Of a stretch of 64,000 nucleotides of DNA, positions 23,591 to 31,468 are shown piece by piece. The translations under genes and the position numbers were made by a program. This DNA comes from Deltaproteobacteria bacterium. Its GTDB lineage: Bacteria > Desulfobacterota > Desulfuromonadia > Geobacterales > JAJYBI01. Position 1 is the stretch's first letter, and every line of letters begins with the position of its first letter. The stretch spans positions 1 to 64,000 of the forward strand of contig JAJYBI010000011.1 of the NCBI GenBank assembly GCA_021779095.1. The letters run 5' to 3'. Under the pieces are notes generated by a model. It was not told the origin of the DNA and did not search any database. It worked only from the letters and a program-made list of their open reading frames with translations.

Positions 23591-24976
23591 ATGCAGTCAA
23601 ATGTGCAGCCCAAGTACGTCGAGCAGATCACCCTTGTCGCCAGCGTCATCAAATGGTCGTTCTACGCTACGATCGTCGGCGGTCTGGCGGGTGGTGCCAC
23701 CACCCTCTTCCTGAAAATTCTCAACTGGTCGTCTGCCAGGGTCGGTGCGTACCCTAACTACTATTATTTTCTCCCCGTGGCCATTCTCGGCAGCAGCCTG
23801 ATGGTGAAATGGCTTGCTCCCGAGGCCGAAGGGCACGGGACCGAGAAGGTCATCGAGGCCATTCACGAGCGGATGGGGAGGATACCGTTCATCGTTGTTC
23901 CGGTGAAGCTGGTGGCGACCGTCATCACCCTTGCCGTCGGCGGGTCGGCCGGCAAGGAAAGCCCCTGTGCACAGATCGGAGCCGGTATATCCTCTTCCGT
24001 TGCCAGCGTGCTTAGGCTCGACGACGTGGATCGGCGCAAGCTGGTCATCTGCGGCATCAGTGCCGGTTTCGCCACGGTCTTCGGCACCCCCATTGCCGGG
24101 GCGCTGTTCGGCGTCGAGGTGCTGGTGCTCGGCCAGATGTTCTACGATGTGCTGTTTCCGTCCTTCGTCGCGGGGATCGTCGGCTACCATGTGGCTACGA
24201 ACTTCGGGATCGTCTACGAACGCCACCCCGCCTGCCAGTTTCCGATTCTCACCAGTACCAGCATGCTGGAAGTGATCCTGCTGGGAATATTCTGCGGACT
24301 GGTCGCCCTCTTTCTGGTGGAAAGCATGCGCGTTGCGCGCAAGCTGTTTCACAAGCTCGGTCCGATCCATTACCAGGCCCTGCTTGGCGGCGTACTGGTG
24401 GTCCTGATCGGCCGGTTCATCTCCGTCAATTATCTGGGGCTGGGTCTCGATACCATCGGTGCCGGTCTGAGCGGGGTGCGCCTGCCGGTGGGGTCCGTAT
24501 TCTGGAAGACACTGGCCACTTCCATCACCCTCGGGTGCGGCGGCAGCGGCGGCGATGTCACGCCGGTCTTCTTTATCGGCACCTCGGCCGGCAACCTGTT
24601 CGCCCAGCTGTTCCACGAACCGTATGTCGCCGCGTTCTCCGGCATGGGGATGGTGGCGATGCTTGCCGGCGCCGCCAACACCCCGATCGCCGCATCGGTG
24701 CTGGCGATGGAGCTGTTCGGGCCGGGAATCGCTCCGTATTCGACGGTTGCCTGCATGGTCAGCTTCCTCGTCGTCGGCTATCGTAGTATCTACCCCAGCC
24801 AGGTGCTGGGGATGCAGAAGAGTGCCTCGCTGGCCGGGGAGACCGGACGGCCCATCGGTGAAACTCCCGCAGTGACGGTTGTTCATCGGGAAAAATCCCT
24901 CATGGGAGTCTTCGTGAAGGGGGTCAAGATGACGCGACATCAACACCAGAAGAAGGACAATCACCATGATGAATAA
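23591..24976 (+). CDS. ClC-family chloride channel / transporter without CBS domains
   Basis: The 461-residue membrane protein has the ClC fold with GSAGKESPCAQIGAG, where the Glu is the gating Glu (usual motif GREGP/GKEGP, here GKESP), and GCGGSGGDVTPVFFIGTSAGN. The first anion-selectivity motif GSGIP is replaced by EAEGHGTEK, as in many bacterial subgroups, so the ion (chloride or another anion) is uncertain. Start ATG 23591 follows GGGAG; earlier in-frame ATGs lack a ribosome site and would add non-membrane sequence. Its end overlaps the TPR gene by 11 bases. A second ClC gene is at 51161. Confidence 0.85.
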   Translation: MQSNVQPKYVEQITLVASVIKWSFYATIVGGLAGGATTLFLKILNWSSARVGAYPNYYYFLPVAILGSSLMVKWLAPEAEGHGTEKVIEAIHERMGRIPFIVVPVKLVATVITLAVGGSAGKESPCAQIGAGISSSVASVLRLDDVDRRKLVICGISAGFATVFGTPIAGALFGVEVLVLGQMFYDVLFPSFVAGIVGYHVATNFGIVYERHPACQFPILTSTSMLEVILLGIFCGLVALFLVESMRVARKLFHKLGPIHYQALLGGVLVVLIGRFISVNYLGLGLDTIGAGLSGVRLPVGSVFWKTLATSITLGCGGSGGDVTPVFFIGTSAGNLFAQLFHEPYVAAFSGMGMVAMLAGAANTPIAASVLAMELFGPGIAPYSTVACMVSFLVVGYRSIYPSQVLGMQKSASLAGETGRPIGETPAVTVVHREKSLMGVFVKGVKMTRHQHQKKDNHHDE

Positions 24977-26966
24977 ACGGATGAGCTGGAATGCGAGGGG
25001 GCTGGTGCGCCTCGTCCCTGTGATGCTGGTGGCGGTTACGACCTGCGGATTCGGCTGGGGACGAAAGGTCGATACCTGTAAGGATGCGGCAAAGATCGCG
25101 TCCGCGGTATCGCCCGGACTGACCGACGAAACGGCGGAGCAGATGATTACCCTGTGCCCCGATGGTGCTTCCGGCCATCTCGCACGGGGTTTTCAGTATG
25201 AGCGCCAGGGGAAGGATGACCGGGCCATCGACGAATACCGGCAGGCCGTCGCCGCCGATCCGACGCTGGCTCGGGCGCACGGCAACCTGGGACTGTTGCT
25301 CCTGAAACGCGGCGAATACGACACTGCGGCGGCTGAGTTGAGCCGCGCCGTCGAAGGGGTGGCGGACCCGGCCTATCATCGGGGGCTGGTGCAGCTCCTG
25401 GACAGGCCGGATACGACGCCGCTCCTTATGTACCATGCGCAAGAGGCGCTGAAGGGGGATGCCGGCGACCCGGTGGTACATGCCGCACTGGGCGATGCCT
25501 ACACCCGGCGGGGGGACACCGGACGGGCAACCCGCGAATACAGCGATGCCCTCAACGGTAACCCGGACAATGTCCAGGCACTCGCGGGGCTTGCCGCTCT
25601 GGACGAGAAGGCCGGAAAGACGGATGATGCCATCCGCGAACTGGAACATGCATCCCATGCCGCTCCGGCCGACAAGGAGATCCATCGGAAACTGGCCGGG
25701 TTGTACCGGCAGAAGGGGGATGGCGACCGGGCGAACCGTGAGCTGCAGCTCGCCGGTCTCAACCCCGACGACGTGGACATCGACCTGCTCGTGCAGCAGG
25801 GGGACCGTCAGCTCCTGTCGCGCAACTATGACAGCGCCATCGACACGTACGAAACGATACTGAAGAAGCGCCCGACCGCGACGGAAGTCATGGAGAAGCT
25901 GGGCGATGCCCAGATGGCCGCCGGTCGCGACGACGAGGCGATCGAAACCTACCGGCAGGTGGCGGACCGCGACGGTTCGAACAGTTCCATCAAGTACGCC
26001 CTGGGCATCCTCTTTGAGAGAACGGGTAAGCTTGACGACGCGGAATCGGAATACCGCAAGGCCCTGCAGCTCGATCCGGCGAACGGCGATGCCCGGCGCC
26101 GTCTGGCGGACATCTATACCATGCGCGGCAACTTCGCCCAGTCCATCGAGGTGTACCGCGAACTGATCCGGCAGCGCAACAACAATCCGATCCTGCACTT
26201 CAAGCTGGCACGGGTCTATGGCAAAGATCGGCGGTATCCGGATGCCATCGCCGAGTATCTGGAAACCATCAGTCTCGAACCGAACAACCTGGAGGCGAGG
26301 AAGGAGCTGGCGGCGCTGTACATGAGACGGCGGATGTATCCCGAGGCCGTCGCCCAGTACCGCGAACTGCTCAAGCTGAAGAAGGACGATTCCGGGGCCC
26401 GCAACGCCCTGGCCGCCCTGTTGATCCGTCAGAAGAAGTACGATGACCTGTTCGCCCTGATGAAGGAGGGGGTCGACATCTGGCCGAACGATCCCATGAG
26501 CCACTACAAGCTGGGGATCATGCACGAATTCAGGAAGGAATACCCCGCTGCAATCGATGAGTACAACAAGGCCATTGCCCTGAAGAGCAACAACGCCAAG
26601 GCGTTGAACGCCCTCGGTAAAGTCTACCTGAAGACGGGGGAGCTGGACAAGGCGCGGGTTGCCCTGGAAGCGGCGAAACAGGCCGACCCCAACCTCAAGG
26701 AAGCGACGGTGCTCCTCAACAACCTGAACGACGAGGAACTCAGGAAACAGGAGGCGGAGTCGTATACCCGGCAGAAGGCGGTACGGGCGAAGAAAACAAA
26801 GAGTATGAAGCACAGAAAGCACGGGAAGCACGGGAAGCACGGGAAGCACGGGAAAACCAAGAAAACCAAGAAAACCAAGAAAACCAAGAAAACCAAGAAA
26901 ACCAAGAAGCATGCCGTATCCCACACCAGGAAGATGAAAAAGGCCGTCAAGAAAAAACGGCACTGA
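24966..26966 (+). CDS. Exported TPR protein with a Lys-rich repeat tail
   Basis: The 666-residue protein has a signal peptide or anchor (LVRLVPVMLVAVTTCGFGWG) and about fourteen TPR motifs (about 65-600), for example YRQAVAADPTLARAHGNLG, YRKALQLDPANGDARRRLA and YNKAIALKSNNAKALNALG. The C-terminus is a basic low-complexity tail: four HGK and six TKK units, then KKAVKKKRH. TPR proteins scaffold complexes; the tail could bind anionic polymers such as polysaccharide, nucleic acid or peptidoglycan. The start overlaps the ClC gene by 11 bases, which implies coupling. Function not recognised. Confidence 0.85.
   Translation: MMNKRMSWNARGLVRLVPVMLVAVTTCGFGWGRKVDTCKDAAKIASAVSPGLTDETAEQMITLCPDGASGHLARGFQYERQGKDDRAIDEYRQAVAADPTLARAHGNLGLLLLKRGEYDTAAAELSRAVEGVADPAYHRGLVQLLDRPDTTPLLMYHAQEALKGDAGDPVVHAALGDAYTRRGDTGRATREYSDALNGNPDNVQALAGLAALDEKAGKTDDAIRELEHASHAAPADKEIHRKLAGLYRQKGDGDRANRELQLAGLNPDDVDIDLLVQQGDRQLLSRNYDSAIDTYETILKKRPTATEVMEKLGDAQMAAGRDDEAIETYRQVADRDGSNSSIKYALGILFERTGKLDDAESEYRKALQLDPANGDARRRLADIYTMRGNFAQSIEVYRELIRQRNNNPILHFKLARVYGKDRRYPDAIAEYLETISLEPNNLEARKELAALYMRRRMYPEAVAQYRELLKLKKDDSGARNALAALLIRQKKYDDLFALMKEGVDIWPNDPMSHYKLGIMHEFRKEYPAAIDEYNKAIALKSNNAKALNALGKVYLKTGELDKARVALEAAKQADPNLKEATVLLNNLNDEELRKQEAESYTRQKAVRAKKTKSMKHRKHGKHGKHGKHGKTKKTKKTKKTKKTKKTKKHAVSHTRKMKKAVKKKRH
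26817..26906 (+). repeat. Two 9-bp tandem arrays in the TPR gene tail
   Basis: AAGCACGGG is repeated exactly four times (26817-26852), then AAAACCAAG exactly six times (26853-26906). Copy-number change would add or remove three residues without a frameshift, so the tail length may vary between strains. Confidence 0.95.
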
Positions 26967-26974
26967 GGGCGCGT

Positions 26975-27007
26975 CGGCCCGAGCCTGCACCGGCAGTGCT
27001 CGGGCCG
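26975..27007 (+). terminator. Strong hairpin after the TPR gene
   Basis: CGGCCCGAGC/GCTCGGGCCG with an inner CTGC/GCAG stem gives 14 bp with one bulged T, starting 9 bases after the stop. No T-run follows. Confidence 0.55.
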
Positions 27008-27345
27008 CGCAGCAGAAGCCCCGGACTTCCCGGTACCGCGAAATTCACACCTCCCGCGCACTGCTCCACGGAGCTGCCCACGTTTTCATCCAGCAGATGC
27101 AACCCCTTGACCGTGACCGGACCTCTTTTCTCGTACGTCCGTCGTCGGCCCGTCCCGACGCCCCGCTTGCCATGGCGACCTCCAAACTTTCTGGTACAGT
27201 ATTCATGCCTGCCTCGCCGAACAAACGTTCATGTACAGGCAACGACGTATTCCCGCGGTAACCACGTTGTAGGGGGGCTGTTCATGACGAAGGAACCGGG
27301 TGTCGAAGCTGTGAAGGGAACCGTAGGGGGTGGAAATCCTCCTGA
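27008..27345. other. Non-coding interval
   Basis: About 340 bases between the TPR gene and the TreZ remnant. I see no gene, RNA family or clear promoter. It may contain further unrecognisable remains of the trehalose gene. Confidence 0.45.
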
Positions 27346-27513
27346 CGTCTCGATATCGGCGCATCGCCGCTTTCCGGCGGTGCGATCCGTTTCCGCGTCT
27401 GGGCGCCGAAGACGACGGCGCTCACCGTCCGGCTCCTTCCGGACGGCGGCAGGTTGGAACGGCTCCGGTCCGAGGGGGACGACCATTTCCAGCTGGAAAT
27501 GGTCGTCCCCTGA
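27346..27513 (+). pseudogene. Truncated N-terminus of a maltooligosyltrehalose trehalohydrolase (treZ) gene
   Basis: After a TGA at 27343-27345 the frame reads LDIGASPLSGGAIRFRVWAP, KTTALTVRLLPDGGRLERL and DDHFQLEMVVP then TGA (27511-27513). GAIRFRVWAPKA..V.LRLL is the N-terminal early-set domain of TreZ, normally a protein of about 600 residues. Only about 55 codons remain and no start codon is evident. The last 12 codons lie in a perfect 36-bp palindrome, so truncation may have come from a fold-back event. Confidence 0.6.
27475..27510. repeat. Perfect 36-bp palindrome
   Basis: GGGGACGACCATTTCCAG (27475-27492) is followed at once by its exact reverse complement (27493-27510), with no loop. 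It lies 33 bases before nhaA. No T-run follows, so it is not a usual terminator. Confidence 0.95.
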
Positions 27514-27543
27514 CGAGCTCGGCAGCGCCACGCAGGATACGGG

Positions 27544-28692
27544 ATGAACCGACACTTCAATCTTCTGCGCGAGTTTTCGATACCGCTCATCGCCGGGGTG
27601 GTGATCGCCCTTTTCTGGACGAACCTCGATCCCGGTTCGTATCGCCATTTCGTGCATGCCGGGCTCCTCGGCGCGTTCAGCGTGCATTTCCTGACCAACG
27701 ACCTGTTCATGGTCTTCTTCTTCGGCATCGCCGCCGCCGAGATAACCCAGAGCTGCCTCCCCGGCGGCGATCTCCACCCGATCGGCAGGGCAGTCAATCC
27801 ACTCCTTGCTACCTTCGGCGGCGTAGCGGGGCCGGTCCTGGTCTACCTGGGGCTGAACGCCCTCGCCGGATCGCCGGAATTCGTCAACGGTTGCGGCATT
27901 CCGACGGCGACCGATATCGCCATATCGTGGCTGGCGGCGCGGATCGTGCTGGGAAACAGGCACCCGGCCATCGCCTTTCTCCTTATGCTCGCCATTGTCG
28001 ACGATGCCATCGGCATGGTCATCATCGCGATCTTCTATCCGGACACCGCCGTGCCTGTGCAGCCGGTCTGGCTCATCCTTGTCGCGGTCGGGATGATGGC
28101 CGCTATGGTCATGCGGCTCAAGATGGTGAGGAGCTACTGGCCGTACGTCGTTGCCGGCGGGGGAGGGGTCTGGTGCGGCCTCTATCTGGCGGGACTCCAT
28201 CCCGCCCTTGCCCTGGTGCCGATCGTGCCGTTTCTCCCCCATCCCCGCCGGGAGAAGAAGCACCTCTTCGAAGAGGACCCGAAGGACATCTCCACGCTGG
28301 CCAGGTTCGAACACGAATGGAAGATCGTCGTGGATTTCGGGCTCTTCCTGTTCGGCCTCGTCAATGCCGGAGTCCAGTTAACTTCGGTCGGCACCGTTAC
28401 CTGGCTGGTCCTTGCGGGGTTTCTCTTCGGCAAGCTGCTCGGCATTTTCGGCTGTGCCTGGCTGGGGGTCAGGCTCGGCTTCCACCTGCCAGACGGGATG
28501 AATTACCGTCATCTTGCCGTGGTGGCGATTGTCGCCGGGATCGGCTTCACCGTCTCCCTCTTCATCGCCAACCAGGCTTTTGCCGACGCCGTCCTGCAGG
28601 AACAGGCGAAAATGGGGGCACTCCTTTCCATCGGCATAGCGGCACTGGCGTTCGTGACGGGAAGGTTATTGGGGGTACGGAAGATACCGTGA
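27544..28692 (+). CDS. nhaA: NhaA-type Na+/H+ antiporter
   Basis: The 382-residue membrane protein has about eleven or twelve membrane segments and the NhaA signature GIPTATDIAISW (the Thr-Asp of helix IV) and LAIVDDAIGM (the paired Asp that bind Na+ and H+), plus LVNAGVQL in the second half. It exchanges internal Na+ for H+ for pH and salt balance. The ribosome site is modest (AGGA). It heads a run of ion-transport genes (SLC13, MscS, and Kup on the other strand). Confidence 0.92.
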   Translation: MNRHFNLLREFSIPLIAGVVIALFWTNLDPGSYRHFVHAGLLGAFSVHFLTNDLFMVFFFGIAAAEITQSCLPGGDLHPIGRAVNPLLATFGGVAGPVLVYLGLNALAGSPEFVNGCGIPTATDIAISWLAARIVLGNRHPAIAFLLMLAIVDDAIGMVIIAIFYPDTAVPVQPVWLILVAVGMMAAMVMRLKMVRSYWPYVVAGGGGVWCGLYLAGLHPALALVPIVPFLPHPRREKKHLFEEDPKDISTLARFEHEWKIVVDFGLFLFGLVNAGVQLTSVGTVTWLVLAGFLFGKLLGIFGCAWLGVRLGFHLPDGMNYRHLAVVAIVAGIGFTVSLFIANQAFADAVLQEQAKMGALLSIGIAALAFVTGRLLGVRKIP

Positions 28693-28789
28693 ACCGGGCG
28701 TAGTATACTTGCTGTGGAGGACCTGCTCTGCAGGGGCGTTCAATCCGCTCCGGGATACTGCCACCGGACAGAGCCCCGGAAGGTGCGTC

Positions 28790-30559
28790 ATGACCGTCGA
28801 GATCGCCATCGTTCTGACCTTCGTCGCGGGGGCTGTTTTCCTCTTCGCCACGGAGAAACTGCCGGTAGATCTGACGTCCATCATCGTCATGGTCGGACTG
28901 GTAGTTGCCGGTATCATCACGCCGGAAGAGGGGATCAGCGGCTTCAGCCATCCGGCGACGGTTACGGTGGCCGCCATGTTCGTGCTTTCCGCAGGTTTGT
29001 ATCGGACCGGCGCGGTGAATTTCATCGGCGCCAAACTCGTCCACATCGGCAGGAAGAACGTCTGGCTCGCCGTCGTCTCGCTCATGGTCACAGCAGGCAC
29101 CTTTTCCGCCTTCATCAACGATACGGCGGTGGTCGCCATCCTCCTACCGGTCGTCCTGGGGCTCGCCCAGGAACTGCGGGTCAGCCCCGGCAAGCTCCTC
29201 ATGCCGCTGTCGTTCAGCGCACTCTTCGGCGGCACCTGCACCCTCATCGGCACCTCCAACAACATTCTCGTCAGTTCGCTGGCGGTGAAACACGGCGAGC
29301 CGGCGTTTGGCATGTTCGAATTCACGCCGTTCGGCATCGTCATCGCGGTTGCCGGTACCCTGTACATGCTGGTCATCGGCATCCGGCTCATCAGGACGGA
29401 ACCGTGGGAGGATGACCAGCGCAATCTGTTCGGCATCGGCGACTATCTGACGGAAATCGTGATCAAGGACGGTGCGAGCTTCGTCGGGACGTCGCTGGCC
29501 GATTCGGCGCTTTTAAGCGACCTGGATATCCGGGGGGTCCATGTCTACCGCAACGGCGTACCCTTGGCGGACGAGCCCGACCGGATCGTGCTGCAGTACG
29601 GCGACCATCTGAAGGTGCGGTGCAACCTGGATACTTTCCGCAAACTGCAGCAGCGGCCGGGGATCATGCTGCGCCACGAACGGGATGGGGGAGAGCGGGC
29701 GGGTGACACGGTCCTGGTGGAGGCGGTTATCGCCCCCGATTCCACCCTGGACGGACGTACCCTCCGTCAGGCCCGCTTCCGCTCCCGTTACGGCATCACC
29801 GCCCTGGCGGTGCGTCACCGCCGGCTCGTGAAGCATGAAAACCTGGAGGATATGTCGCTGCAGGCGGGAGACGTTCTGCTCTTCGACATGGAACGGCATC
29901 ACCTGGACCAGATGCGGGAGGACCGGACCTTCGTCCTCGTCTCCGAGGTGGAGTTTCCCACCTTCCGCAGACGGCGGCTCCTGACGGCCGTTGCCATCAT
30001 CGCCTTCGTTGTGATCAGTGCCGGAACCGGTCTGCTGCCGATCCTCATGAGCGCCATCATCGGCTGCGTGCTGATGGTCCTGTCACGCTGTCTTACCCTG
30101 GAGGAGGCGTACGATGCCGTGCAATGGAAGGTGATCATTCTTCTCGGTGGGGTTCTGTCGCTGGGGAAGGCGATGGAGTCGAGCGGCGCCGCCCTGCTGC
30201 TCGCCCGTTTTCTCGTGGATGTCGTCGGGCCTTTCGGTCCCCGGGCGGTCGTTTCCGGGTTCTTTCTCATGACCTCGCTTTTGACGGGGCTCATGTCCAA
30301 CAACGCCACCGCCGCGCTTCTGACTCCCATCGCCATCGCCACCGCCGGTTCGCTCGGCGTCGATGCGCGGCCGTTTCTCATGGCGGTCACCTATGCCGCG
30401 TCGGCCGCCTTCATGACCCCGGTCGGCTACCAGACGAATACCCTCATCTACAGCCTTGGGCACTACCGGTATGCCGACTTTCTGCGGGTCGGCGCGCCGC
30501 TCACCATCTTGTTCTGGCTGCTGGCCACCATCCTGATCCCGTGGTTCTGGCCATTCTGA
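28790..30559 (+). CDS. SLC13/DASS-family permease with two RCK_C (TrkA-C) domains
   Basis: The 589-residue protein has two membrane halves (about 1-205 and 385-589) around a soluble insert with two TrkA-C-like domains (about 215-290 and 300-380: EIVIKDGASFVGTSLADSAL, VEAVIAPDSTLDGRTLRQARF). The membrane part has SAGLYRTG, FINDTAVVAILLPVV, GTCTLIGTSNN and, in the second half, GLMSNNATAALLTPIA and MTPVGYQTNTLIY, the carboxylate/anion motifs of this family. Substrate may be dicarboxylate, sulfate or another anion. ATG 28790 is chosen by GGAAGG; an earlier ATG at 28709 lacks one. Confidence 0.88.
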   Translation: MTVEIAIVLTFVAGAVFLFATEKLPVDLTSIIVMVGLVVAGIITPEEGISGFSHPATVTVAAMFVLSAGLYRTGAVNFIGAKLVHIGRKNVWLAVVSLMVTAGTFSAFINDTAVVAILLPVVLGLAQELRVSPGKLLMPLSFSALFGGTCTLIGTSNNILVSSLAVKHGEPAFGMFEFTPFGIVIAVAGTLYMLVIGIRLIRTEPWEDDQRNLFGIGDYLTEIVIKDGASFVGTSLADSALLSDLDIRGVHVYRNGVPLADEPDRIVLQYGDHLKVRCNLDTFRKLQQRPGIMLRHERDGGERAGDTVLVEAVIAPDSTLDGRTLRQARFRSRYGITALAVRHRRLVKHENLEDMSLQAGDVLLFDMERHHLDQMREDRTFVLVSEVEFPTFRRRRLLTAVAIIAFVVISAGTGLLPILMSAIIGCVLMVLSRCLTLEEAYDAVQWKVIILLGGVLSLGKAMESSGAALLLARFLVDVVGPFGPRAVVSGFFLMTSLLTGLMSNNATAALLTPIAIATAGSLGVDARPFLMAVTYAASAAFMTPVGYQTNTLIYSLGHYRYADFLRVGAPLTILFWLLATILIPWFWPF

Positions 30560-30574
30560 TCCTGGAGGCGGAGT

Positions 30575-31459
30575 ATGACGATGCTGCATACGTGGTTCGA
30601 TCTGTTGAAGGAGTATTTCGACCTGCCGATCCTGACCCTCGGCTCGACGAGGTTGACCATCCTGACCATCGTGTACCTCATCGGTCTGATAGTCCTTCTG
30701 TTCTACCTGTCCGGCAGACTCCGCAGCTGGCTCGTCGAGCAGTTTCTCACCCGGACCAAGATGGACATCGGCGCGCGACAGGCGACCGGCTCCATCATCC
30801 GGTACTTCGTCCTGGTCGTCGGCTTCGTCATCATCCTGCAGACGGCGGGGATCGACCTGACCGCCCTGAACGTGCTGGCCGGCGCCGTCGGTATCGGCCT
30901 CGGCTTCGGCCTGCAGAACATCGTGAACAACTTCATCAGCGGCCTCATCATCCTGTTCGAACGGCCGATCAAGGTGGGGGACCGGATCGTGGTGGGAAAC
31001 GTGGAGGGGGACGTGGTGCGGATCGGCGGCCGGAGCACCGAGGTGGTGACCAACGACAACATCACCATCATTGTGCCGAACTCGAAGTTCATTACCGAGG
31101 ATGTGATCAACTGGAGTCACAACGATCCGAAGGTCCGCTTCCGCATACCGGTGGGGGTCGCCTACGGGAGCGACGTGCGGCTGGTGGAACGGCTTCTTCT
31201 GGAGGCCGCCGCCGAGAACCCGGATGTCCTCGATATCCCGAAGCCCGGCGTCCGGCTCATCGAGTTTGGCGATAGCAGCCTCCTGTTCGAACTGCGCGCC
31301 TGGAGCACCACCCTTACGCACCGCAAAGGGCTCTTGACCAGCAGCCTCAACTTCGTCATCCTGGAGAAGTTCAACGCACACGGTATCGAGATCCCGTTCC
31401 CGCAGCGCGATCTGCACATCCGTAGCGGCCGTCCGGAGGTCACCCCGCCGGAGCGCTGA
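30575..31459 (+). CDS. mscS: Small-conductance mechanosensitive channel
   Basis: The 294-residue protein has three membrane segments (about 25-45, 70-90, 95-120) and the conserved pore helix and beta domain: LAGAVGIGLGFGLQNIVNNFISGLIIL and ERPIKVGDRI, then NSKFITEDVINWSH and the C-terminal alpha/beta vestibule. It opens when membrane tension rises and releases solutes on osmotic downshift. It lies 15 bases after the SLC13 gene with GGAGGCGGAG before the ATG, so it is cotranscribed. Its stop is 9 bases from the convergent kup stop, with no room for a terminator. Confidence 0.93.
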   Translation: MTMLHTWFDLLKEYFDLPILTLGSTRLTILTIVYLIGLIVLLFYLSGRLRSWLVEQFLTRTKMDIGARQATGSIIRYFVLVVGFVIILQTAGIDLTALNVLAGAVGIGLGFGLQNIVNNFISGLIILFERPIKVGDRIVVGNVEGDVVRIGGRSTEVVTNDNITIIVPNSKFITEDVINWSHNDPKVRFRIPVGVAYGSDVRLVERLLLEAAAENPDVLDIPKPGVRLIEFGDSSLLFELRAWSTTLTHRKGLLTSSLNFVILEKFNAHGIEIPFPQRDLHIRSGRPEVTPPER

Positions 31460-31468
31460 CCCCCGCAC

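Noticed and set aside
26817..26906. CRISPR-like array
   Set aside because: The repeats are 9 bp, have no spacers and lie in frame inside a coding sequence.
24924..26990. 688-codon minus-strand frame opposite the TPR gene
   Set aside because: It mirrors the plus-strand TPR gene, which has signal peptide, regular TPR repeats and coupling to the ClC gene. The minus frame has no motif and arises from GC-rich codon bias.
27330..28703. 457-codon plus-strand frame overlapping nhaA
   Set aside because: NhaA in another frame has full transporter motifs. This frame is Arg/Pro-rich noise starting in the treZ remnant.
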